Source of the DNA: Monarcha castaneiventris obscurior
Lineage: Eukaryota > Chordata > Aves > Passeriformes > Monarchidae
Direction of reading: 5' to 3'
Assembly: GCA_026261815.1 (NCBI GenBank)
Contig: JAMPIT010000493.1
Span: 2,197,001 to 2,261,000, forward strand
DNA length: 64,000 nucleotides
Shown here in pieces: positions 52,050 through 63,588 of the stretch. Each line of letters starts with the position of its first letter. Position 1 is the first letter of the stretch. Under the pieces are notes generated by a model. The model saw nothing but the letters and a program-made list of their open reading frames with translations. It did not search any database and was not told where the DNA came from. Both the position numbers and the translations under genes were made by a program.

Positions 52050-52620
52050 AGGCAGCTTTTATGTTGTGTTTATGGCTCTACAGCCTCATGGCGGTTCCTG
52101 TCCCAGTGACCAAAGGCAAGGACAGCTGTCAGCCTGAAGTGCTGCAGAAGTTGCTGTTGGTCATCCCAACAGCACGATCTCACCAGGTGTTAATGGTTGC
52201 GGCATTGCACAGGGCATCAGTTGCATTCAAACTCCTCCAAAAATTGCAGGTTGTCCCTACTGATGCTCCTCATCATTGCTGATGGCAGAGGTGCAAGAAT
52301 TGTAGCCAGAATTGCTTGTTGTGCGATGCTTGAACCTCCTTGAAAAATGCTGAGGTTGTTGTGGTTGAGCACAGTTTGCTGCCAGGAGTGAGAGCAGCGA
52401 GCGATGAGGATGGCAAGAGAAGTATCATAGATATTTGTGTTTGGTCCCTGAACAAGGAGTTACTTCAACTCAAGGTAGGGGTCTGCTGGACACCCCATGG
52501 TGTATAAAAAACCAGTCCCCTCATCAGTACAACCCTCAGCACAGCCAGCAGTACCTGCCCCAAGTACTGGGTCAGCAGAAGCCCTTCCCCTGTTCAGTAG
52601 GAATGTGCTAAAGTGAATGA
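52050..52620. other. CpG-bearing intronic stretch with TATA-like sequence
   Basis: Five or more CpGs lie between 52090 and 52400 in DNA of moderate GC. Open frames of 60-73 codons occur on both strands, including a + strand ATG in good context at 52089 (atggcggtt). A TATA-like gtgtataaaaaacc is found near 52500-52513. The translations have no recognised family. It may be a degraded insertion, an unannotated non-coding RNA exon or a regulatory element. Confidence 0.3.
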
Positions 52621-55249
52621 CAATTTTGCATTTGGCTGCTTAGAGCAGAGGAGGGGCAGGCTGTGCTTTTCTCTGGGAGCTATAATCAGTTTATCCCTTA
52701 GTGCAGCAGAGGATGTGGTGTTGGGTTTTGCCTATGATGTGGAAAATTCTGCATGTAGTCCAGTAACATGTAAGCTGTGCAATTTAATTGTATTTATTAT
52801 TGCTGAAAGCTATTGATGTGGTAGCCTATTGAAGAAATGCTGGGTTAGTAATTGATACTTTTAGCTGTGGATATTAATTTTCAAAAAAAATACATTGAAA
52901 TATCCCTTTAGTGGTTAAATAGCTTTTTCCTTCAGAGTTGTGTTGTTTCACAAAGATTCTTGGTGTTTAAAATGCCATCTGGATCCAATAATAGGTCTCA
53001 GCTGGGAAGGAACTCTTGTATTGCAGCAAACTTACACGCTCAAGAGCCATAGAAGTCCCATCCCTGCAGGATCCATAACGCAGTCAACATCTTTCCTCCT
53101 CTGAAAAATGCATGGCAGTGCTGCTCCTTTGTAATGTGAGAGGCCACTGCTGAGCAGTACAAGGCACCTGCTCCTTCCTAGGGCTGAGTGCACTTTATTC
53201 CAGACTATTTCTGCCAGTTAAAGGAAAGCAAAAGAGCACTTGGAACCAAACAGTGTTTTGAAAGATCCATTTACTTCTGCAGTAACTCCTCTTAAATGTA
53301 CATATTAATGATTGTCTTGAATAATGTAAGTGCTTATCCAAAAGAAAAGGAATTGCTGAGATGTCTGTGATGTAATCATAGATCTGAATTAAAATCTGAC
53401 TCCTGCAGCAAGCTGATATCTGCTGCACTTGTGCCCTGAGACACAGTCTGGTGTGTGACTGGAAAAGAAAAATATTTAAACTTTGCTGCTGGCTCAGTGT
53501 TTCCCTTAAAGTCTAGAATAAGAAAAAATATAGAAAGGGCTACAAGATAAATGGAAAGAAATTGATTTTGTGTTTTTCTTGTATTCATGGTGACTGTGGT
53601 TGCTGGCTGCCACTCCAGCTTCTCCCACATTTCTTTTGTGGCTTTTAAAGTAGGTTCATATAAAGCAAAATCTGTATGAGGCTGTCTAAAAGTTTTCTTC
53701 TGCATTGCAGCTCTCAAACCAGAGCTCAGACCAATGTCTACAAAGAGAACCAACAGCTCCAGATGAGCTGCCCTCAGTGAGCACCAGAGCAGAATCCATT
53801 CCCTTCGGAATTGGGAGCTTTGGCCCAATTTGGGGTCACGCAGGAATACCAGAGTGAGGGCTGGAGCTGCAGAGTGCAGAGCCTGACTGCATTCTGATTT
53901 CTCCCGAGATACACATGTTCAGCTGAGTGTTTTGGAATTGTTTTCCAGGGTTGAAACTTTTTTTTTTTGTCTCATTTTTCTTCCACTCCCACACCCCTCT
54001 GGCTGCTCAGCCTGGTGGGTATGAGAAACAGTCACTGAACTGTATTGCTCTTGTAACTAGGGGGCCAGTCCAGCACTTTAGTTAGAGAATCTTATTTTCT
54101 TAATTATGGAAGAAACTCAGAAGCTGTAGTAATAGGGGAAAAATTCAATTAATACATTTTTTTTTAACTTGTATTATTTTTCTGTGTTGAAATAGAATGG
54201 TTAAAATTGAGGTTGGGGTTTATGCCCTGGTTATTCATGTGTGTGATATTGTCTACTGAAAGAAATGTATTTCAACCTCTTCACCTTCTTTTCCTTCTCA
54301 ATTTTGTCATGTTCTCTTACAGCTTTTTTATTGTTGCTACACTTAAATATTTTCTTTGACCCACCTGGTTTTATAAAAGGGAGCTTTTTATTCTGGTAAA
54401 ACCATATGACCTTTTAAACACTCTATTGGGGGGAAGAAATATCTGTATTTAAACATGAAAAAATGAAATGTTCTAGCATTTCAAGAAGTTGTAGGTTTGC
54501 AAAATATAAATAAATGCTACTTTTTTACCTTCTGTGTAGGGCTTAAACATGTGGGTTTGTGCTTTCACATGCCACACAATGGAATTGAGTGCTATGAGCC
54601 ATATGATTGCCCTTCTGCCACGGCATCTCTTGCATGAAGATTCTGTGATTTTTAGGTGGAAAATGTTGAAATGATTGTGAAATCTCTAATTTTTCCTAGA
54701 GCCTGCTAGCTCCACAGTTGAGGGAGGTTTTATCCTGTAGTGTTTTCAGCAGCACTGGATGCAATCCCATTAGTATGAATGTACCATGGAAGGAAGTTTC
54801 AGGAAAATAAAATTCTGTTTTCAGATGTTGCCTCATTCTGAGGTTGCCTTTATTGCAGTTTTTATTAAATCTGTTATTGTGGAGCCTGAGTCACCTTTCC
54901 TAAGCAGAGACCAGTATTTATATGACAACCAGAGAAAGAAGGAGAATTCCAGTAAAACAAAAACAAGCCCCTTCTGAAGTCACTGATCTTTTTCAGTATA
55001 AACTATTTGGTTACATGGAACTTTAGGCTGCATAAACTGTTTAGCAGCTGGGTTTCTTTTTCTTTTGGATTCACCTGCACCAAGCTTGAGATCCCTGTCA
55101 AAATGAGATAATGTGGATTTTTCCACCTCTGTCCCTGCAGTCAGCTGCACTTCATTTTTAAATAGCACTGGTCATTCAGTAGCATTAACTACATTAATTT
55201 CATGGCCCATTATAGATAAGTTAGATAAGTTCCTTGGGACATAAATAAT

Positions 55250-55408
55250 ATTATAGAGTCAGAGATGGGCTTGGGTCAGAAGGGAATTTAAAGATCTTCC
55301 TGTTTCACCTTCAGGACACCTTCTACTAAATTAGGTTGCTCCAAGCCCCATCCAACCTGGCCTTGGACACTTCCAGGGACGAGGAGTCCACAACCTCCCT
55401 GGGCAACA
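55250..55408 (-). mobile_element. CR1 LINE 3'-end fragment, antisense
   Basis: The + strand reads a degenerate atagagtcagagatgggctt, then gaatttaaagatcttcctg, ccccatccaacctggccttg and cttccagggac, ending near cctccctgggcaaca. This is the reverse complement of the avian CR1 3' end, 5'-truncated. It ends only about 115 bases before the exon at 55522, close to the region where the branch point must lie. Confidence 0.88.
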
Positions 55409-55521
55409 GAAAAGTTGTATTTGTGAATAACAATTCTATTAAACCATATTAACTTGGCAGAAAAATGAAACATCATCAGACGTAACTGAATGCTGATGGA
55501 ATAACTTGTTTTCTGTTCCAG

Positions 55522-55646
55522 GGTGTCCCAGAAGATTTGTTGTTTTTTTATGAACACCTCCAGAAGGGTGGTGAAGTGTTTCGAGTGAACCATTGCCTCC
55601 TGCTGTACCGGTACCATCCCCAGGCTGCCACTCACTCTGTCCTAGA
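55522..55646 (+). CDS. B3GNTL1: B3GNTL1 internal coding exon carrying the PEDL catalytic-base motif
   Basis: This 125-nt exon starts in phase 0 and ends after two bases of a Glu codon (phase 2). The acceptor is ttctgttccag and the donor gtaagc. It reads [17 protein letters not shown], then [21 protein letters not shown]. In GT2 enzymes the acidic pair corresponding to PED usually contains the general base that activates the acceptor hydroxyl. The following hydrophobic helix, G, and LYRYHP match the usual family ending (y-R-x-H). This is therefore the end of the glycosyltransferase domain, at about residues 201-242 of the family protein. The VG-x-FDE part of the same site is on the previous exon, so an intron splits the active-site block. 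No key residue appears lost. Confidence 0.95.
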
Positions 55647-58600
55647 GTAAGCTGGGGTTTCTAGGGGAATTTAAAAGTTGAGTTTATCTCGGCTCCCATG
55701 CAGCAAAGATGGTGAAATTGTATTGGGGTTTTTAATAAGGACTTTTAATATGTAATATTGCAAGGGTTTCGTTCTCATGTTTTTTGCCATGTGAACCATA
55801 ATGTAAAAAGTATTTTTTAAATGTTAAGGCTTAATTTCAAAACCAACTGCCTCAATATTTAAAAAGTAAACAGAAACTTGTAATACCAACAAAAATGGTC
55901 TTTTGAAAAAAAAAAAGAACCAGACCAAAACCAAACCTTTAATCTGATAATGTGCTGCCTTTACATATATTATTTTCCTATTTTAAAGGGTCTAAACCAT
56001 CTAAATCAGATAATGAGGTCTGAAAAATCCCTGAGGATGTTTAGGAGTAATTATCTCAGGTGCTTCCTTGTAAGGTGCCTTTGTTGCCTGCTGCCTTTCC
56101 AGGGCTGCTCAGCCCCTAGAGGAGGTGTTGAATTGCTGATTCCTCTACATGCTGCAAGCTGAGCCAAAGTTGTTTCTTTCTTTCTCTTATGCATTGACAT
56201 TAATAAAAAATCACATGGGTTTTACTGTCCTTTAGGAATCCCATGCCAGAATCACAGTGGTAATTAAGTAAACTGTTTTCTTACTGATTAATGACGTAAG
56301 TGCACTTTTTTGTCAGTCCTGTTTTTGTGGCTTTATAGAACTGATGAGTAAATCTGAACACTCCTGTGTACATTTTAGTTGTCTGTCCTTGTATTATTGC
56401 ATTGCTGTACATAGTGTAAAATAAATAAGTCCCATAAATAGCACACCCATGGTTAATGTCACTACAAATCTTTACAAATTCATTTATTTGTGCATATCTG
56501 TACAAAATCATTTAGCTATGAGAATGTCATTCAAGCAAATAGTACATGTGATTTTGATTTTGCAAACAAGCATGAGATAAATTATTTTCCTTTTTATTCA
56601 TGTTTAAATGTAAGGTTGGTGGTTTTTTTTCCTCTTTTACTGTGTGATCCTTTTGGCAGTTAGTGACCAACTTTTCAGCCACGCATTATGGGGTGCTAAG
56701 AACTCTTGGAAGCCTTTTGCTCCGATCTGTGGGAAAGCATCTAATTCTTGGAAATTAATTTGTTTTGAATTTACTGCAAGCTGTTGCTTATTCAGATCTC
56801 CAAGGTTGTGTGGCACAAGCACCCCGAATTACAGCATCCTGGGGGAATGTGGAAATGCTGTGAGCTGTTTCAGATGTGCAGGGTGGATTGGCCAAATTGG
56901 CGCCTTTCTTGTCTCATTCTAAGAAATCAGGCGAGCTGCTCTTCCTCTTGGCTTCCTGCTGGTACTACTGGGGATGATATTTGGTGTGACTTTCCAAACA
57001 CGAGGTTGTGCAACAGCTCTTTGTCCCGGCTCATTCCCTTGGTTGTTGCCCAAGTTGTGAGGGGTTGCCCGGTGTTTGTGTCTGGAGGTGTGCGTTGAGC
57101 AAAAAGAGATTAATGGACTCATCACAAAGGTTTAAGTTTATCATTTAAATTGGGTCTTGCTTAATTTGCCTCTTGGTCATCTCACCTTATTTAATGCATG
57201 TTCTGGCTTTTCTAGAAAGCATTTGCTTTATGGTGTGTTTTATTGAGCAGTTTTCTGTGATGTTTTGCTTTTTGCCATTGGCCTGTGTCATTTTCTAACT
57301 TTGAGTTAGCCTAGACCTGGATTTGGAAGTAGGACCTCACCAGCCAAATTAATACCTTGTCTGAGATCAAAATGGTGTTTGTAGGAAAGTTGATTATTTT
57401 TTTTTTTAACACTTTATGCCTAGTTTCAGTCTTTAAAACCATAGCAGGACATTTTTTTTACAAAGGTACATCATTCATTCTTTTCAGCCAACAGTCTCTC
57501 CTAGCCTGTGATGGTTTCAGTTTTTGTGGGTGTCTTTCAGAACTGTTCAGGGGGAAAGAAGCCTCACTGCCTTTTCAGACTTTGTAAAATATATGTAAAA
57601 CTGCTTGGCAAGTGACATTTGGTTCTTTTTTTTCAGTGAGTATGTATAATTGTAAACATTCATGTGCTTTAGGTCATTTCCTATGATTAGTATCCTTCTG
57701 GAACAAATATCTAGAGTTGAGAATATCTGTGAAGCAGGAAACTAAATCTTATGTGCATTCTCCCTTACCCTGGAGGCATCAGTCTGCATTATTAAATGTT
57801 TTGGGTGCGTGACAGAATCTGCATGAAGTTCAGTGCTATATTTAGATTTCATTAGGTGCATGCAAAAATATGCATGTTCTCATTGTCATTTCATCCCAAG
57901 CCTGTGATGGATACCTGCTGGATTTTGAGAAAGTTCTCTTCAGCTAGGAATTCACACATGAAATCCCACATATCCTCTCTTGGATCTAAATCACTTTGTT
58001 TGGGGTCGTATCCTAGGGCTGTGTGTACTCAGTGCTGCACAGCCACATTACATTGATGTGAGACCATGTCAGAGCTGGCTTTAGAGTGAGAAATACTGGA
58101 GTAACAGAATCTGATGTATAATAAAAACATTTTAAAGTTCCTAGATTTCTATCTTGCCAAAGGGGAGAGAAAGGAACTGTGTGTACAACAATACCTCACT
58201 GCAAGATGAAAGTGAGCTTGGAGCGAGGTGAGCAATAAAACATTGCACTTGTCTTTAGGTAGTGCTGCTCATGAAGACAGGTGGTTGGGACATGCAACCT
58301 TGGAGCAGTTTACAAGTTTTTAGTCAAGACAAATTTAATCTACTTGGAAAATAAGGTTTGTACCTTATCTGAGATCCAGGCAATTCCCTTTTACACTGAA
58401 AAAGTGAAGTGCACCTTCAAGGCTTCAGTAATTTCAGATCCCCCGTGCTCAGAATGAGTATGATATTGGTCTGCAGGAATAACCAGAATTCCATAATCTA
58501 TTGAAACCATCTGGTTTTAGGCAGAGGAAGCTTCTAGTGTCATCTGAGCAAAGGAGAACAGGCACTTAGTGTGAAACACATTTGGCTGTTTCAGAGGTGC

Positions 58601-58679
58601 TCTGAGGCTGGGCCTCGTATCTGTGGTGAGCACAGGAATGCCTCCTTCATTTCCTGCACAAACACACACGGCCAAAAAT

Positions 58680-59060
58680 AGGCAGGGGAGAGGAGCAGCG
58701 TAACCTATTCCTGTAGAGCTGAAATAAAGATGAGGTCAACTGCATTTTTATCTTCTACGCTTGCATTTGGCACTTCAATTAAACATGGAAACTAATGACC
58801 TCATTAGATTCTTGAAAAGTAAATGCCATTAACATTGATAGTCTCTGTCTGTCTTAATAAGCCTTTCATGAAAAATAGGCCACAATGCAAACCATGCCTC
58901 AGCTAATGACCCGTGACCTGAAGATGAACTCGGACATTAATAGAACCTATTAACAGTGTAAATGTAATAACTCCGTGGGACGATATAGTCCAGCAATTAA
59001 TAAGTTCACATGAAGTTCAACAGAACAACAACAGCAGAAGAAATCAGTTTATTCACCAGT
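58680..59060. promoter_or_regulatory. Candidate conserved non-coding element
   Basis: About six CpGs survive in some 340 bases of AT-rich sequence (for example gcgtaacc, tacgcttgc, acccgtgacc, actcggac, ctccgtgggacgata). The stretch is dense in TAAT/ATTA cores of homeodomain type (cattaatag, caattaataag, ctcattaga). In neutral CpG-poor intron such CpGs usually decay, so constraint is plausible. No conservation data were available to me. Confidence 0.3.
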
Positions 59061-61975
59061 ATGGCCAAGGTTCAAACAGGATTTATTTCTGAATTTCCTG
59101 TGGATGGTAAGGGCCTTCAGTTCTGCCTGCAGCCCTAGCTGTGAGGGAGCTGTTTTTTTCAGCTCTCACTGTGATCACGAAGTTCTCTGTTCCTCCATCT
59201 CTGGTTTATCGATCAGGTGAGGTTCCCCTATCACGCAGAACTCTCTTACCCTGCCATCAATAAAAAGGCCCTGGAAGAGGCCATTCACTTGGGCAGCTCC
59301 TCTTCCCGTCTGGCGTTACCTGAGCACTGTGCAGGGCCAGCACAGAGAGAAGAGGTCAGATTTATGGATCTATAGTGTTTCTGTGGATGGCAATCGATGC
59401 CTAAAATTTCCAGTACTGTTCAGAATATTGGGCTTGTATTTCTGCATTTCTCAAGTACTTGTACATCTGTCTTTGCTCTGTGGATTCACTTATGTGGCCT
59501 CACTGGGGGAAGGAGGGGAAAGGCAGTGCAGCAATATGGCGAGGTTTGACTGAGCTCAGACATTAAATCATATTGCTTTTATTGTCACATTATCTTTTAT
59601 TTCAAAATAGGAGTAGAGCAGATGTTTCTTGACTCCTGTATTCAGTCAGTAGGTCACCACACATTTTTAACAGAGCTCCATTGTTGCATTACTTGGGTGG
59701 ATGGTCTGGTAATAACTACTTGGGGCTGAGGAACACACGGCACAGTCATTCTCACCCTCTGCATGAATACCCTCGTTTCACTCCTGCAGGATTTTGGCTC
59801 CTCTTCTTCCTCCCAGGCTGATGAGCATTGAGGGGCCATGGCAAGTGAGATCTTAGGAAAATTATGCAAGCCTCAAGAGTGACGCTTCAAGTGGAAATAC
59901 TTCTAACATTTCTTTTACACAGTTGTGACAGCAAAACGAAAGAAATGGGGAAAATAATGTATTTCAAGACTTAGGGTCAAGAAAGAATGTTAGGATATGG
60001 GAACAAATTTGTACAGTGAGAAGAATTTTATCCCACCTTGTGGCTGAGGAAGATCTTGTGAACTGAATACAGGCTTGGGAAGGATACTAAAGGCTGCTGC
60101 AAATTGCTTACTCTAATCTTCTCTGAGATGGGTAGGAAAAGCAGTCTTGATTTGGGGTGATGCAGAGTGATTATACCTCCTAGGTTTTGCTGGTGGCTGT
60201 GAATATGTAATAATGCATAATCTGAAAATAGCTGTGAGAATCACCTCTGAGTAGTGGTTTGTACAACTTCTAGATCGTTTCAGGCGTTTTCTTTAATTAC
60301 CCTTTGCACGTTGCTGCAGCTCCTGTCTGGTGCACCTGCACTGGTTTGTAAAGGATGGGAAAATGGCATTCCCTTATCCCTTGAGGCAGGAATCCCAGTT
60401 ATCTATTCTGGAAACATCAAAAAATGTGGCAAATTAGGTGAACCGGAAACCTGAAGGGAATAACCGAAACTCTTCCCTTTGACACCTGTAAGCTCCCTTT
60501 TGCTTCAGCGTGTGGGATTGTTTGTGCTGAGTGAGTTCTCACAGAGATGGAAGTCTGTGGGTGTCACTCTAAAAGCTCAGTCACAAATTCTCCCCTCAGT
60601 TCTGTATTTATCTGATCTCTCAGCTTGCACTGTTAAAAGTATTTCAGGGTTAACTCAAGACTTCAAAGTGTTTGATACAACTTGATTTTTTCATTGAAAA
60701 CACACAATATGGGGGTGTGAGCTTCAAATGCTTTTCTGTGGGCATTGCCATAAGAATGCCACATAGTGATGCAAGCAAAAAATCACAACTGCTGGGTATA
60801 TTGGCTTCCTTTTTACAACCCACAGAAGGCATTTAAGCAAGTTTTATATTGGTGTTAAATAAAGCTGTCTGACAATATTCTTATGGTTGAACAACAACCC
60901 AATTAAGGAGTTGAATACCTTTCATACCCTTTATTTCGGTGTGCAGTTCTCTTACGTGCTTTCCCTGCTTGCTTTTTCTGGGATAACATTCATAGGTGAG
61001 ATGAGTCAGTAAATCTGCTTCAGTCTGAAATCTTCATGGGTGATTAGCAACACTGAGGTTTGTGCTGATTGAATTTTACCTCAGTAGGGACTCCTGTGGC
61101 ACAAAGGCTCCCATGACCTAGAGAGCAGCCATGAACTGTGTGGAAGAACCAATGCTGCTGTGCTGGGACATCCATCTCCATGACAATTAGAAACATCTTC
61201 TCTAAGCCTGGATGTAGATTGCAGTGTTTGCACTGCACCTAGAAGTTAGCTAGAAGTTCTTTTCGTGCCTGCTAAGGCTGCCTGGTTTTTTACTTTAGCT
61301 TTCTTCATGTTGCAAACTCAAGTGGAAAAGAAACTTGCTGGTGTCACTCAAGCCAACAGAACAGATTCTGTAGTTCCTTTGGAATGTAATACGCCATTAT
61401 CCTTCTGAAGTCACATTTCAAAGGAAAATCACTTTTAAAACCTTTCCATTTATGTGCAAAGCAATAATCTTCCTTTTTAGAAGCACGCAGAAGCTCTAAA
61501 ATTTCTAGTAAAGTGATCCTGGAAAAATACTTGACCTTCATATTTTATTCCTTTAACTTTCCTTCTGGGAATACAGTGTGCTCTAATGAACATGGAAAAA
61601 GGCAAGTGTCAAAGGATGCCAGCAGCAGTTAAAGCTTTGCAGCAGGAATGCATCTTGTGGTTGCATTAGAAGAGATTTTTGATGAAATCCAAGAATTTCT
61701 TTTCTCCATTAGTTGAAATGCTGGTGCAGAACTGTCATCCTTGAAGCTGTGGGGAAATTTTATATGGAGTGGCTGTTGTGCTTGGGTCCATTTCTTTGTG
61801 CATGAAGTCCTTTCCAAGGTATCACTCCAGGGTCGGTGATGAGGTGCTAAGCAGGATCTGGCTGCACTGAAGTGGGGTCACTGGAGCTGAGGAACAATCC
61901 CAGCAAGAGTTCATGTGCCTCGGTCCCATGAGGGCTGCGTGGTCTTCAGAACAGAACTCGGCGCTGTGAAGGAAG

Positions 61976-61983
61976 ATGCAAAT
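61976..61983 (+). promoter_or_regulatory. Perfect octamer (POU-factor) site in a CpG cluster
   Basis: ATGCAAAT is the exact octamer consensus. It sits at the edge of a stretch (61840-61990) with five CpGs in about 130 bases. The match could be by chance, as other octamers occur in the window. Confidence 0.25.
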
Positions 61984-63452
61984 AAGCAAATGGAAAGCCC
62001 TGTTTGAAGGTATGCCTTAAATAAGGAGACACAACGAGGTGTCCATCAGAATTTCCTGTGAAAGAAAGTTACAGCTCAAGGTGCCCTGTTCAGGAGATGT
62101 AGGTTAGCAAGATTCATTTGTCAAATTGAGGAAATCGATTTATTCTGTCTGGGAAACTGTTTAATAAGTTTGAGGTGGGTTCCTGGTTAATGAATACTAA
62201 ATGAACACTGGAAATAAAGCAGGTGTTTTTAACAGCAGGCAGTTTTCTTTAATCCATGATAAATGATATAGTCTTAAATATTACATTATAGGGTAGAACA
62301 CACACACTCACATGAAAAAAAGCTGTAGTTGTCCAAGTGGATTTGCCAGTTGGGAGAAATGGACCATGAACAAACTGCTTTTCTTGACATTGTTTGTTCT
62401 TTCTAAAAACCTGTCTTGAACTTGTTGAAGATGTCAGCAGATCTTCAGTATCTAAGTCTGTTGGATGGTCCCTTGCTGCTGGTTCCAGAGCCGTGGGATT
62501 TGTTGTTTGGTATTAGTGTCACCCTTGTTTTCCTCAGTCACTTGGCTTAATTATGTTGTGGAACTTATCCCAAAGATGAAGACTTAAAGGTGTAATTGCA
62601 CACAGACATCTGCCAGTTTGCTTTTTTTCCTAAAGCGTGCTTTAAAAAGTTTTATGAAGCATACGGCTTTTTAGAAGAAAAAAAAAAAGAAGTCCACTGC
62701 TTTTTGTTTCTAGAAATGCAGTTCCTTATGAAAGTTGCCTTCAAGTAAAGTGACAGTCACATTTGTGTCATTGCTGAACAATCCTTTGGAAGTTTTGCAG
62801 TTAAATCTCTCTTATTTGGTCTGACGTGTGTGTGCAGGTTGGTGAGTGTGAATTGTGTACAGGGTGCTTTGTGAGGGGCTCTGCAGCTCAGTGATTGTTG
62901 CTGGAGGCTGTCGCTGGTTCAGAGCTTTGACACCCAAATACCGCAATATAAATACATTTATGCTGTAGCACTGGCTGCTGCCAGGGGCAAGCTGGACTTC
63001 TGAATTTGTGAGATTCCAGCTTCACTTCGGCCAAGGAGAATGAAAACATGGGCAGATGAACAGGAGGAGGTCAGTTTGGGTTTAGGAGAAGCTTTGCCTG
63101 TGTCACTGCAGGGTTCTAGAGCAGTTCACAGGTGAGTCCAGGTGTGGGAAGGGTTGAATTTCATTACCACGGCTGCAGCTTTTCACATTCTTGTGATCTG
63201 GGAGGGTTCTTGAAAATACAAGTTGTTTAGCTACTGCTTCCTATCTATCTGAATGGTTTTTGTCTGAGAACTTCCACAGAATTTCTTTTCTGCATTTCCC
63301 TCAGAAATTTCCAGTATAATATTTTGATGTGATTTTTTTTTTTAGTATTCTGTGAATCACTTTGGTCAGGTTTACACGTGTATATGCATACAGGTACATA
63401 ATAATTCTAAAAGTTCTAAGGGTCAAAATCTGTCCTTTTTCTAACTCTCCAG

Positions 63453-63588
63453 GGGAACCATCTGGAATCACCGAGTCAGGTTTCTTGAGGACAGAGTCCT
63501 GAGCTCCTGGACATCGTTCACCATTTGGAATGCTGGCAAGCAAGGCAAGAAACTCTACAGAAGCTTGTCACCAGCTAATCAGAAAAAG
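63453..63588 (+). CDS. B3GNTL1: B3GNTL1 coding exon of the C-terminal region (fourth in window)
   Basis: This 136-nt exon begins with one base that completes the Glu codon split at 55646, then reads 45 codons and ends in phase 0. The acceptor is ctaactctccag and the donor gtgagc. It contains [13 protein letters not shown], then [19 protein letters not shown], and ends ANQKK. The IWNAGKQG-(K/R)(K/R)-LYRSL block is a hallmark of B3GNTL1 and lies just after the GT2 domain, at about residues 243-287. The remaining roughly 75 C-terminal residues are expected on one or more exons beyond 64000; none is visible in 63589-64000. Confidence 0.95.

Larger units (their letters stand above)
47266..55521 (+). 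other. B3GNTL1: 8.3 kb intron of B3GNTL1
   Basis: The donor gtgagt and the acceptor ttctgttccag bound the intron. It contains a TG/TA/CA-rich simple repeat at 48319-48364, a CpG-bearing stretch at 52050-52620 with a TATA-like sequence, and an antisense CR1 fragment near its 3' end. A 129-codon minus-strand frame at 50554-50943 and a 150-codon one at 53376-53828 show no recognisable domain. No exon is expected here, because the two flanking exons are contiguous in the family. Confidence 0.85.
55647..63452 (+). other. B3GNTL1: 7.8 kb intron of B3GNTL1
   Basis: The donor gtaagc follows the split Glu codon and the acceptor ctaactctccag precedes its last base, a phase-2 intron. No mobile element was recognised. 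The stretch at 58680-59060 keeps several CpGs in AT-rich DNA with many TAAT cores, and 61840-61990 has a CpG cluster with a perfect octamer. Open frames are short and unrecognised. Confidence 0.85.

Noticed and set aside
53376..53828. 150-codon minus-strand open frame
   Set aside because: The translation looks random, with no domain, no splice context and no supporting neighbours.
59171..59373. Stop-to-stop frame of over 60 codons on the + strand reading FPYHAELSYPAINKKALEEA
   Set aside because: It looked exon-like at first, but it lacks a good polypyrimidine acceptor and a donor, and B3GNTL1 has no room for an extra exon here.
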